In this document: positions 25,950 to 33,810 of the stretch, piece by piece
How the letters are laid out: each line of letters begins with the position of its first letter
Numbering within the stretch: position 1 is the first letter of the stretch
Assembly (NCBI GenBank): GCA_002315385.1
Contig: DCHZ01000008.1
Location: 1 to 50,363, forward strand
Source: Firmicutes bacterium UBA1739
Lineage (GTDB): Bacteria; Bacillota; Clostridia; Peptostreptococcales; Anaerovoracaceae
Direction: 5' to 3'
Length of the DNA: 50,363 nucleotides
Translations under genes and position numbers: made by a program
The notes under the pieces: model-generated
Databases searched by the model: none
Told to the model about the DNA's origin: nothing
What the model saw: only the letters and a program-made list of their open reading frames with translations

Positions 25950-26096
25950 ACATCCCCCGGAGTCTTCCGATAAAAAAGGCTGACCTGTGGCACATAGATG
26001 GTTCTGCTTATTGCTGCTTCCTTCCGGACCTGACACGTTCACAGATATCTATTGCACAGAACCCAAATTATCGGAAGAATCCGAGGGACGCTGTAT
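25950..26096 (-). ncRNA. ffs: Signal recognition particle RNA (small bacterial type)
   Basis: The minus strand carries the conserved apical loop GTCAGGTCCGGAAGGAAGCA (about 26014-26033) bounded by TCTGTGAAC and AAGCAGA. Outside it, ATAGAT/ATCTAT and CTGTG/CACAG pair, and an outer helix of about 20 bp joins 26069-26088 with 25959-25978 (one mismatch, one G-U). The RNA scaffolds Ffh for co-translational targeting of membrane proteins. A sigma-A promoter is correctly placed at 26102-26130. The 3' end is estimated from the T-rich stretch after the helix. An open frame covering the other strand (25871-26224) is spurious. Confidence 0.93.
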
Positions 26097-26101
26097 TTGT
26101 T

Positions 26102-26130
26102 ATAATATCATATCGCTATCACTATTTCAA
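26102..26130 (-). promoter_or_regulatory. Promoter of SRP RNA
   Basis: TTGAAA (26125-26130), 17 bp, TATTAT (26102-26107) on the minus strand, giving a start near 26095. Confidence 0.8.
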
Positions 26131-26137
26131 GCTTTTT

Positions 26138-27856
26138 TTAACCCCAATTATTATAATCCGTATGAAGAAGGTGATGTGCTTTTTCAGACAGCGGTTTTTC
26201 GAGGAATTCCTCGTAAACCTTTAATACTGTAGGATTTTCATGAGAGAATCTCAGGTCGGCAACTCTGTCCAGACCGTAAAGAATCTTTCCTCTTTCTTCG
26301 GCACATTCCTCTCCGTCATGAATAGGCTGGCCTCCGCCTCCCGAGCATCCGCCCGGACAGGCCATGATTTCCACGAAATCATATCTGACATCTCCGCGTT
26401 TCAATGCTTCGATGAGTCGTCTTGTATTTGCAAGGCCGCTGGCTACCGCAACCTTCAGTGGAATTCCCTGAATTTCATATGAAGCCTCTTTCCATCCGTC
26501 CATTCCCCGGACATCACGGAATGCATCGGGATCCGGATTTTGCCCGGTAACAAGGTAGGACGCACTTCTGAGTGCCGCCTCCATAACTCCTCCTGTAGCT
26601 CCGAAAATCACAGCCGCTCCTGTTCCTTCTCCGAAGAACTGATCAAACGGTGCCTCTTCCACTGTAAACGGGTCGATCTGATCCGCTTTTACCATTCTGG
26701 CCAGTTCTCTGGTGGTCAGAACCATATCCACATCCTGACCGTACTCTGTACTGGACATATCGGGAACTGTTCTTTCATATTTCTTAGCCATACACGGCAT
26801 GATTGATACCGAAAATACCTTAGACGGATCTACTCCCAGACACTGAGCGATATACGTTTTTGTCAGTGCGCCGAACATCTGCTGCGGTGATTTAGCCGTG
26901 GAAAGCTGTGGTACAAGCTCCGGATACTGGCTTCTGACAAATCTTACCCAGCCCGGACAGCAGGATGTAAACATAGGGAATTTATAGTCTTCTCTGTGAG
27001 CAAGTCTTTCCAGGAACTCGCTGCCTTCTTCCATTATTGTCAGATCTGCAGAGAAATTGGTATCAAAAACATAATCAAATCCAAGTCTTCTGAGGGCACC
27101 TACAAGTCTTCCCATTGTAGCTTTTTCTTTAGGAAGGCCGATGCTTTCTCCCCATGCGGCTCTTACAGCCGGAGCCACCTGAACGATGGTAATCTTTTCG
27201 GGATCTCCTATTGCATCAAACATTTTTCCCATATCAGATCTGGCTCTGAGAGCTCCGACAGGACAATGTGTTACACACTGTCCGCAAAGAGTACAATTAG
27301 CTTCTTCTATGGTCATATTGTTTCTGACACCGACTGTTGTCCTGTATCCCGCGCCGATTATATCCCATACATGCATTCCCTGTATTTTGTCACACACCTG
27401 AATACATCTCATGCATTTTATACATTTTGCCTCATTCTTAACCAGCGGATATTTGCTGTCCCATTTTCCTCTTTCCGCAACATTCCTGTATGGATTGTCG
27501 AAAATACCCAGATCCGATGCAATATCCTGCAATGCACAGTTTCCGCACCTTGCACAGGTTGCACATTTGCAGTCATGATCCGAAAGAATCAGTCTTACAT
27601 TTACAATACGGGTTTTTCTCACCTTCGGACTTGTTGTGAATATTTCCATGCCTTCCTCTACCGCAGTATTGCAGGCAGCCACCAGCTGGTCCTTGCCTTT
27701 TACCTCAACAGCGCAGATTCGGCAGGCTCCGATTTCATTTAATCCCGAAAAATAGCAAAGATGAGGTATCTTTATGCCAAGCTTCATAGCCGCATCCATA
27801 ATCGTTGTACCCTCCGGTACCTGTATGGTTTTTCCGTCAATAATCAGTTTTACCAT
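26138..27856 (-). CDS. hydA: [FeFe] hydrogenase catalytic subunit
   Basis: Cytoplasmic H2-evolving or H2-oxidising enzyme. The 572-residue protein has an N-terminal 2Fe-2S domain (CYFSGLNEIGACRIC), a His-Cys3 cluster region (HDCKCATCARCGNC), two 4Fe-4S motifs (CIKCMRCIQVC and CTLCGQCVTHCP) and the three H-cluster signatures TSCCPGW, MPCMAKK and MACPGGCSGGGGQP, so it is a complete group A enzyme. Its start overlaps the stop of the upstream flavin/NAD(P) gene by 7 nt, indicating translational coupling and a shared complex. Maturases HydEFG are not in the window. Confidence 0.97.
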   Translation of the reverse strand: MVKLIIDGKTIQVPEGTTIMDAAMKLGIKIPHLCYFSGLNEIGACRICAVEVKGKDQLVAACNTAVEEGMEIFTTSPKVRKTRIVNVRLILSDHDCKCATCARCGNCALQDIASDLGIFDNPYRNVAERGKWDSKYPLVKNEAKCIKCMRCIQVCDKIQGMHVWDIIGAGYRTTVGVRNNMTIEEANCTLCGQCVTHCPVGALRARSDMGKMFDAIGDPEKITIVQVAPAVRAAWGESIGLPKEKATMGRLVGALRRLGFDYVFDTNFSADLTIMEEGSEFLERLAHREDYKFPMFTSCCPGWVRFVRSQYPELVPQLSTAKSPQQMFGALTKTYIAQCLGVDPSKVFSVSIMPCMAKKYERTVPDMSSTEYGQDVDMVLTTRELARMVKADQIDPFTVEEAPFDQFFGEGTGAAVIFGATGGVMEAALRSASYLVTGQNPDPDAFRDVRGMDGWKEASYEIQGIPLKVAVASGLANTRRLIEALKRGDVRYDFVEIMACPGGCSGGGGQPIHDGEECAEERGKILYGLDRVADLRFSHENPTVLKVYEEFLEKPLSEKAHHLLHTDYNNWG

Positions 27857-29709
27857 TTGCCTGTCCTCCCTCCTCTGAAGGCCGCAAAGCCGTATTTATC
27901 ACATCTCAGACATCTGGAAGCCTCCTGTTCCGCTTCCTGACAGGTCATGCCCTGTTCGATTTCTTCAAAATTGCCACCGCCGTCTTTTGACAATCTTAAT
28001 TTTAAATCAACTCTTCCGCATGGCGGTTTATCTTCAAGCTTTGGCTCCGGAATTTCCACATCAACTTCCATTTCATGATGATATCCCAAATATGCATCAA
28101 TATTTGCCGCCGCAACTTTTCCGGCAGCAACTGCCGCTATTACGGTTGACGGACCGGTTACACAGTCTCCGCCTGCAAATACTCCCGGGAATCCGTCTAT
28201 TCCGCTGCTGCTCTGAGCTTTGATTGTTCCTCTGTTTACGGGAATTCCGAGTTTTTCAAAATGAGCAGTATCTATTGCCTGGCCTATTGCGGATATTATT
28301 ATCTGACAAGGAATTTCTACTTCCGGTACATCCGCATCCACCGGTGACGGTCTTCCCGCGGTATCGTTTGTTCCTATTATCTGCGGTTTTACCCAGAGAC
28401 GTTTTACATTTCCGTCATGGTTGGCTTCTATTCCGGAAGGCTTCATTAACTGCATAAGATTGCATCCTTCCGCTACAGCTCCGCCGATTTCTTCCGCCAG
28501 GGCTGTCATGTCATCACGACGTCTTCTGTATACGATGTTCACATTGGCGGCACCGAGTCTCTTGGCCGTTCTTGCCACGTCCATCGCAACGTTTCCTCCG
28601 CCGATAACCACTACATCTTTTCCTTCAAAATCAGGTAAAGTTCCGTCTCCTATTCCTCTCAGCATTTCCACTGCGGAAATAACTCCTCTGGAGTATTCTC
28701 CCGGTATTCCGATTTCTTTATGAATATGTGCTCCTATTCCTATATACAGAGCATCGAATTCATTTCTGATAATATTTGCATCTTCCTCGCTGGACATGTC
28801 ATAATTAAGCTCCACTTCCACGCCGGTGGACAGAATAGCATCAATATCCTCCTGAAGCCTTTCTCTCGGTAAACGATAACTCGGTATGCCGTATCTCAGC
28901 ATGCCTCCCAGCTGCTCTCTTTTTTCGAAAATCTTTACACTGTGGCCCATAAGTGACAGATAATAAGCAGCTGTAAGACCTGACGGTCCTCCTCCGATAA
29001 TGGCAACCCTCTTTCCGGTATCCGGCATACGCTTCGGCACCGGAACATTTTTGGCATTATCTACTGCAAAACGCTTCAGCCCTCTGATATTAACAGCACT
29101 GTCTACCATATTTCTTCTGCATCTTGTTTCGCACGGATGTTCGCAGATAAAAGCACATACAGTCGGGAACGGATTGTCTTTTCTGATAAGTCTTACCGCA
29201 TCTTCACATCTTCCGTCTCTGGCCAGAGCCATATATCCCGGAACGTCCACGCCGGCAGGGCACATTTCTATACAAGGAACAGACTGTCTCTGTCTCATAA
29301 TACTTGCCGCACATCTTCTGTGAAGAACATGTTCCTCATAGTCCTCCCTGAATCCGTTCAGTCCTTTAAGTACCATATTGGCCGCTTCATATCCGATTGC
29401 ACAGTCGGCAGAATCGTAAATTGCCTGAGCGGTTTTTTCTATCAGCCTTAAAATATCAAGTGAGATTTCATTGTCACCTCGGTTGGTATTCAGAACATCC
29501 TGAATCAGGTTTTCAAGCTGTCCCAGCCCTACTCTGCACGGCACACATTTGCCGCAGGTCTGTGCATGGCACATCTTTAAAAAGGCAGAAGCCATATCTA
29601 CCGGGCACAAACCCGGAGGGCTGGCTATTATTCTTCTCTCAAGATCTTTGTAAAGACCTTCTACGGTTTTTTCCGCCCGATCTCTTGTTTTGAAATCAAG
29701 TCTGCTCAT
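27850..29709 (-). CDS. Hydrogenase-linked NAD(P)H oxidoreductase: NuoF C-terminal 4Fe-4S domain fused to a GltD-like flavoprotein
   Basis: 619 residues. The first about 130 contain the NuoF-type cluster motif CGKCVPCRVGLGQLENLI. Then follow a GltD-like N-terminal cysteine region (CIEMCPAGVDVPGYMAL, CAFICEHPCETRC), an FAD Rossmann motif VAIIGGGPSGLTAAYYLS, a second dinucleotide motif VVVIGGGNVAMDVARTA and the end motif GVFAGGDCVTGPSTVI. It has no SLBB/FMN-binding NuoF part. I start at ATG 29707-29709 (GGAGGAG, 7 nt upstream); the frame upstream runs through a terminator and tRNA. Overlap with hydA suggests a hydrogenase-pyridine nucleotide complex; whether it bifurcates electrons is not decided by the sequence. 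Confidence 0.9.
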   Translation of the reverse strand: MSRLDFKTRDRAEKTVEGLYKDLERRIIASPPGLCPVDMASAFLKMCHAQTCGKCVPCRVGLGQLENLIQDVLNTNRGDNEISLDILRLIEKTAQAIYDSADCAIGYEAANMVLKGLNGFREDYEEHVLHRRCAASIMRQRQSVPCIEMCPAGVDVPGYMALARDGRCEDAVRLIRKDNPFPTVCAFICEHPCETRCRRNMVDSAVNIRGLKRFAVDNAKNVPVPKRMPDTGKRVAIIGGGPSGLTAAYYLSLMGHSVKIFEKREQLGGMLRYGIPSYRLPRERLQEDIDAILSTGVEVELNYDMSSEEDANIIRNEFDALYIGIGAHIHKEIGIPGEYSRGVISAVEMLRGIGDGTLPDFEGKDVVVIGGGNVAMDVARTAKRLGAANVNIVYRRRRDDMTALAEEIGGAVAEGCNLMQLMKPSGIEANHDGNVKRLWVKPQIIGTNDTAGRPSPVDADVPEVEIPCQIIISAIGQAIDTAHFEKLGIPVNRGTIKAQSSSGIDGFPGVFAGGDCVTGPSTVIAAVAAGKVAAANIDAYLGYHHEMEVDVEIPEPKLEDKPPCGRVDLKLRLSKDGGGNFEEIEQGMTCQEAEQEASRCLRCDKYGFAAFRGGRTGKW

Positions 29710-29727
29710 AGTAACTCCTCCTCGCAT

Positions 29728-29761
29728 AAAAAAAAAACGAACTGTTTTCTTTACAGCTCGT
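29728..29761 (-). terminator. Terminator of tRNA-Ser, immediately before the hydrogenase operon
   Basis: On the minus strand a 9-bp stem (ACGAGCTGT with ACAGTTCGT, one G-U), 7-nt loop and ten Ts. The last T is 18 nt from the start codon of the hydrogenase-partner gene. Confidence 0.92.
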
Positions 29762-29773
29762 CTCATAATTGCA

Positions 29774-29861
29774 TGGCGGAGAGCATGGGACTCGAACCCA
29801 CGGGGCTGTTACACCTTACTCGCTTTCCAGGCGAGCTCCTTAGCCACTCGGTCAACTCTCC
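29774..29861 (-). tRNA. tRNA-Ser (anticodon GGA)
   Basis: 88-nt class II tRNA with acceptor GGAGAGT/GCTCTCC, anticodon loop CTGGAAA, a long variable arm (TAAGGTGTAACAGCC region), T-loop GGTTCGAGTCC and encoded CCA. Confidence 0.97.
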
Positions 29862-29874
29862 AAAGTGCCATTCA

Positions 29875-29903
29875 ATTATAGCATTGTAAAAAACGATTGT
29901 AAA
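29875..29903 (-). promoter_or_regulatory. Promoter of tRNA-Ser
   Basis: TTTACA (29898-29903), 17 bp, TATAAT (29875-29880) on the minus strand. Confidence 0.8.
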
Positions 29904-29917
29904 GAATAATTTGAGAA

Positions 29918-31405
29918 TTATTTAAGACAATTCCACACAAAATCTTTCATGCTGCCCACATCAATCACGTCATTGTGTCTGATTTTTTTTCTGTCAAGAT
30001 CCCGAAGCCCCGAAGGTACAGGTACTCCTGTCTCATCCGAAAGACTTGCAATATAGTGGAAATCCGATATTTCAAGGTCCAGACCTATTCCGTGTGACAC
30101 CGCTGCTGCAAATTTATATGGACTTGCGGTGGACGCAATTACGGTTTTTGTTTTGTCCCCGCTTGCCTTAACATAATTTTTATAAACACTGTAGGCTACT
30201 GCAGTATGAGTATCCATCAGATACCCGTTATTATCATAAGCCTCTCCGATTGTTTCCAGTGTATCATTCTGGTCGGCAAAGCCGCCATAAAATACCTGCA
30301 GTTTTTCTTTTATTTCTTCCGATATTTCATATTTCTTTTCTCTTTCGAGAGCCTTCATATAGCCTTTGATTTCCTCGCCCTTCATTCCGGACAGATGATA
30401 CAGCAATCTTTCCAGGTTGCTGGAAATAAGGATATCCATTGACGGTGAATTTGTAACATGAAAATCTCTCTGGGAATTATATCTGCCTGTTGATATGAAG
30501 TCCGTCAGAACTTTGTTTTCGTTAGATGCACAGATAAAGGTTTTAATCGGCACTCCCATTTCTTTTGCATAATATGAAGCCAGAATGTTTCCGAAATTCC
30601 CTGTCGGAACCGCAACATTAATTTCCTCTCCGGCTTTTATTTCTCCCACTTCCACAAGCTTTACATATGAATAAACATAATATGCCACCTGCGGAACCAG
30701 TCTTCCTATGTTAATCGAATTTGCCGATGACAGTTTATATCCTTTATTCAGTAAATCCTCCGCAAATTCGTTGTCCGCGAAAATATTCTTTACACCGGTC
30801 TGAGCATCATCAAAATTACCTCTTATTGCGAACACATGGGTATTTTCACCCTCCTGGGTAATCATCTGGCGCTTCTGAACCTCGCTCACCCCTTCATCCG
30901 GGAAGAATACGATAATCTGTGTATTCGGAACGTCTGCAAAGCCTTCCAGTGCCGCTTTTCCCGTATCACCGGAAGTTGCGGTCAGTATGGCAATCTGTGC
31001 GGTTTCATTTTCTTTTTTCATAGCGGTGGTAAGAAGATACGGCAATATCGACAGTGCCATGTCCTTAAATGCAGCTGTCCTGCCATGATACAATTCCAGA
31101 AAATATGCCGGTGTTTCCGTTCCCACCTTTGCCATAGGCGCTATTTCTTCTCTTTCAAATTTGGAATCATAAGCATTGTTCACACAGTATGCGATCTCCT
31201 CTTCTGTAAAATCATCAAAAAACAGTCCTATCACTGTTTCGGCGATTTCCCTGTAGGTTTTTCCTGCCAGTTCGGATAATGAAATCGGCAGCTTAGGTAT
31301 TTCTGTCGGAACATATAATCCTTTGTCATCAGCAATACCTTTTATTATCGCCTTTGCGGAATTAATTCTATCGCCTCCGCCCCGAGTGCTTGTATACATC
31401 AACAT
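29918..31405 (-). CDS. thrC: Threonine synthase
   Basis: PLP enzyme converting O-phosphohomoserine to threonine in the cytoplasm. The 495-residue protein starts with the family's YTSTRGGGDRINSAKAI, has the PLP lysine in HGRTAAFKDMALSILPY, the phosphate-binding ATSGDTGKAALEGFAD and the C-terminal part VIASTASPYKFAAAV. The ATG at 31405 has AGAGG 8 nt upstream; an ATG two codons later is a weaker alternative. No other threonine genes are adjacent. Confidence 0.96.
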   Translation of the reverse strand: MLMYTSTRGGGDRINSAKAIIKGIADDKGLYVPTEIPKLPISLSELAGKTYREIAETVIGLFFDDFTEEEIAYCVNNAYDSKFEREEIAPMAKVGTETPAYFLELYHGRTAAFKDMALSILPYLLTTAMKKENETAQIAILTATSGDTGKAALEGFADVPNTQIIVFFPDEGVSEVQKRQMITQEGENTHVFAIRGNFDDAQTGVKNIFADNEFAEDLLNKGYKLSSANSINIGRLVPQVAYYVYSYVKLVEVGEIKAGEEINVAVPTGNFGNILASYYAKEMGVPIKTFICASNENKVLTDFISTGRYNSQRDFHVTNSPSMDILISSNLERLLYHLSGMKGEEIKGYMKALEREKKYEISEEIKEKLQVFYGGFADQNDTLETIGEAYDNNGYLMDTHTAVAYSVYKNYVKASGDKTKTVIASTASPYKFAAAVSHGIGLDLEISDFHYIASLSDETGVPVPSGLRDLDRKKIRHNDVIDVGSMKDFVWNCLK

Positions 31406-31532
31406 CTGTTCTGCCTCTCTTAAATATAAATTTTTTTAATTATATCAAATAATATAATATAAGTAAAGAATTCTGATTCCGCATCAGTAACACTTTTTCT
31501 GTTTCTTCATATTATTATACAGAGCCGCCGAA

Positions 31533-31580
31533 AGCCGGATATTCTCCGGCTGCGGTGCGACATCCGGAGATTTTCTTCTC
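31533..31580 (+). promoter_or_regulatory. Two mutually exclusive hairpins, attenuator-like
   Basis: AGCCGG (31533-31538) pairs with CCGGCT (31546-31551). The overlapping TCTCCGG (31543-31549) pairs instead with CCGGAGA (31564-31570), which is followed by TTTTCTTCTC. The second would act as a terminator and the first would block it. They precede the small open frame at 31608; on the minus strand they lie upstream of thrC. Confidence 0.4.
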
Positions 31581-31607
31581 TGTAATTATTAAAAGGCGGG
31601 TGATGGT

Positions 31608-31715
31608 ATGTCTTGTAATTTACTGAATTGCGGTTCCGACGGATGCGGTGTCAGTATTGTATGGGTGGTAATTCTTCCTTGGTTACTGTTCTTTAACAGC
31701 GGGAAATGTTCCTGA
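31608..31715 (+). CDS. Possible 35-residue Cys-rich membrane peptide
   Basis: A short frame starting ATG 31608 encodes four cysteines and one hydrophobic stretch (VSIVWVVILPWLLFF), beginning MSCNLLNCGSDGCG. AAGGCGGG lies about 7-11 nt upstream, an attenuator-like structure precedes it, and a strong terminator follows at 31762-31790, so it looks like a small transcription unit. I recognise no family; it may be non-coding RNA instead. Confidence 0.4.
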   Translation: MSCNLLNCGSDGCGVSIVWVVILPWLLFFNSGKCS

Positions 31716-31761
31716 GCAATATTTCGATGCCTTCCTGCGGCATTTGCGGCTAAAGGTTTCC

Positions 31762-31790
31762 GACGGGGCGGTTTTCCGCCCTGTCTGTTT
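31762..31790 (+). terminator. Strong hairpin terminator before parS
   Basis: GACGGGGCGG and CCGCCCTGTC form a 10-bp stem (one G-U) around TTTT, followed by TGTTT. It ends a plus-strand transcript arising in 31406-31760. Confidence 0.75.
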
Positions 31791-31807
31791 ATGTCCGCCC
31801 TTCTCTA

Positions 31808-31823
31808 TGTTTCACGTGAAACA
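31808..31823. promoter_or_regulatory. parS: parS centromere site 1
   Basis: TGTTTCACGTGAAACA, a perfect 16-bp palindrome identical to the canonical parS bound by ParB/Spo0J. It lies just upstream of the mnmG promoter and 4 kb from parAB. Confidence 0.97.
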
Positions 31824-31835
31824 CACCGCAAAGCA

Positions 31836-31864
31836 TTGACGTATAATTCTATTTTTTATATAAT
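31836..31864 (+). promoter_or_regulatory. Promoter of mnmG-rsmG
   Basis: TTGACG (31836-31841), 17 bp, TATAAT (31859-31864), only 12 bp from parS, so ParB spreading could affect it. Confidence 0.85.
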
Positions 31865-31899
31865 TGAGCTTATGATAATAAAGAACGGAGCGATGCTTA

Positions 31900-33810
31900 A
31901 TGAATACATTTTTAATGGGTGAATACGATGTGATTGTTGTCGGTGCCGGACATGCAGGCTGTGAGGCCGCACTGGCTCCTGCCAGAATGGGTATGAAAAC
32001 ACTGATTCTGTCTATGACACTGGAATCAATCGCAATGATGCCCTGTAACCCCTCAATCGGAGGCACCGGCAAAGGGCATCTGGTGAGAGAAATAGATGCC
32101 CTGGGCGGAGAAATGGGTTTAAACATAGATAAAGCCTTTATTCAAAGCACCATGCTTAATACTTCCAAAGGACCTGCAGTTCACTCTCTGAGAGCTCAGG
32201 CAGACAAACAGCAATATCATAATGAAATGAAAAAGACCATGGAAGCCCAGGAAAATCTTGATATCAAACAAGGCGAAGTGGTCGATTTAATTGTGGAAAA
32301 CGGCCGTATCTGCGGAGTGACAGTTAAAACCGGTGCAAGATATAATGCGAAATGCGTTATCCTGGCCACCGGGACTTATTTAAAAGGGAAAATATTTATC
32401 GGAGACAGTGCCACCGAAGGCGGGCCTAACGGACTTGCACCGGCAAATCAGCTTTCTGCGTCTCTTGAAAATGCGGGTATTCAGCTGAGAAGATTCAAAA
32501 CCGGTACTCCCGCCAGAATAGACGGTCGTACTGTCGACTATTCAAAAACAACTCCTCAGTACGGCGATGAACACAATGTTCCCTTTTCATTTATGAACGA
32601 TTCCATCGAAAAGAAACAGGTTCCCTGTTATCTTACATATACAAATGAAAAAACTCATGAGATCATCAGAAAAAACCTGAAAAGATCTGCTCTGTACGGA
32701 GGACAGATTGTCGGCATAGGTCCGAGATACTGTCCTTCCATAGAAGATAAAATTGTACGTTTTGCCGATAAAGAAAGACATCAGTCATTCATAGAGCCTG
32801 AAGGGCTTAATACATGTGAAATGTACATGCAGGGAATGTCCACCAGTCTTCCCGAAGATGTACAGGTTGAATTTTACAGAACTATTCCGGGTCTGGAAAA
32901 TGTAAAAATTGTAAGGCCGGCATATGCCATCGAATATGACTGTATTGATTCCACTATGCTGAAGCTTTCCCTGGAACACCGCCTGATACAGAATCTTTTC
33001 TGTGCGGGCCAGTTTAACGGCAGCTCCGGCTATGAAGAAGCCGCTGCTCAGGGCCTCATTGCCGGCATCAATGCCGCACTGAAAATCCAGGAAGAAGATC
33101 CTCTGATTCTGGACCGCTCCGAGGCATACATAGGAGTTCTCATAGACGATCTTGTTACCAAAGGAACTTCCGAGCCCTACAGAATAATGACTTCCAGAGC
33201 CGAATACCGCCTGCTTCTCAGACAGGACAACGCGGATTTGCGTCTTACGGAAAAAGGACGCCGGATAGGACTTGTTTCCGATGAGAGGTACCGACGTTTT
33301 CTTGAAAAGAAAAGCCTGGTAGAAAGTGAGCTGACACGTCTTGCACAGACTACGGTGGGGCCGAAGGATGCTGACGAATTTCTTATTAAATACAACAGCA
33401 CCCCGCTGAAACAGCGCTGTTCTCTTCTGGATCTTTTGAAGCGGCCGCAGATTACTTATGAAAATCTGACGGAGATTGACACCGGCAGGCCTTTCACTCC
33501 GGGAACCGAATCCGCTCCTATATCGGGACACATTGCCGAACAGATCGAAGTACAGGTTAAATACTCCGGTTACATTGAAAAACAGCTTTTACAGGTTGAA
33601 AGATTTAAAAAGCTTGAGGAGAAAAAGCTCAGCCCGGATCTGGATTACGATTCGATGGACGGACTGCGACTGGAAGCCAGACAGAAGCTTTCGAAAATCA
33701 GACCGCTTTCCATCGGCCAGGCCACAAGAATATCGGGAGTATCTCCTGCGGATATAAATGTTCTGATGATTCACCTTGAGAAAAACAGGAGGACTGCGGA
33801 TGACAAATAA
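31900..33810 (+). CDS. mnmG: tRNA uridine-5-carboxymethylaminomethyl modification enzyme MnmG
   Basis: FAD-dependent partner of MnmE that modifies the wobble uridine (U34) of several tRNAs. The 636-residue protein has the FAD motif YDVIVVGAGHAGCEAALA, the conserved NPSIGGTGKGHLVREIDALGGEMG, FKTGTPARID, GIGPRYCPSIEDKI and the C-terminal helical domain ending near SGVSPADINVLMIHL. ATG at 31900 has GGAG 9 nt upstream; a second ATG (MGEYDV) is five codons in. Its end overlaps rsmG by 11 nt. mnmE is not adjacent. Confidence 0.98.
   Translation: MNTFLMGEYDVIVVGAGHAGCEAALAPARMGMKTLILSMTLESIAMMPCNPSIGGTGKGHLVREIDALGGEMGLNIDKAFIQSTMLNTSKGPAVHSLRAQADKQQYHNEMKKTMEAQENLDIKQGEVVDLIVENGRICGVTVKTGARYNAKCVILATGTYLKGKIFIGDSATEGGPNGLAPANQLSASLENAGIQLRRFKTGTPARIDGRTVDYSKTTPQYGDEHNVPFSFMNDSIEKKQVPCYLTYTNEKTHEIIRKNLKRSALYGGQIVGIGPRYCPSIEDKIVRFADKERHQSFIEPEGLNTCEMYMQGMSTSLPEDVQVEFYRTIPGLENVKIVRPAYAIEYDCIDSTMLKLSLEHRLIQNLFCAGQFNGSSGYEEAAAQGLIAGINAALKIQEEDPLILDRSEAYIGVLIDDLVTKGTSEPYRIMTSRAEYRLLLRQDNADLRLTEKGRRIGLVSDERYRRFLEKKSLVESELTRLAQTTVGPKDADEFLIKYNSTPLKQRCSLLDLLKRPQITYENLTEIDTGRPFTPGTESAPISGHIAEQIEVQVKYSGYIEKQLLQVERFKKLEEKKLSPDLDYDSMDGLRLEARQKLSKIRPLSIGQATRISGVSPADINVLMIHLEKNRRTADDK

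Noticed and set aside
25871..26224. Open frame of 117 codons on the plus strand
   Set aside because: It lies over the SRP RNA, its promoter and the end of hydA, has no plausible RBS or recognisable product.
27850..29766. Longer N-terminus for the hydrogenase partner protein
   Set aside because: The extra 19 codons lie in the tRNA terminator; the strong RBS supports ATG 29709.
31406..31899. Replication origin (oriC) in the gap before mnmG
   Set aside because: No cluster of DnaA boxes (TTATCCACA) and no dnaA gene; only parS and promoter elements are found.
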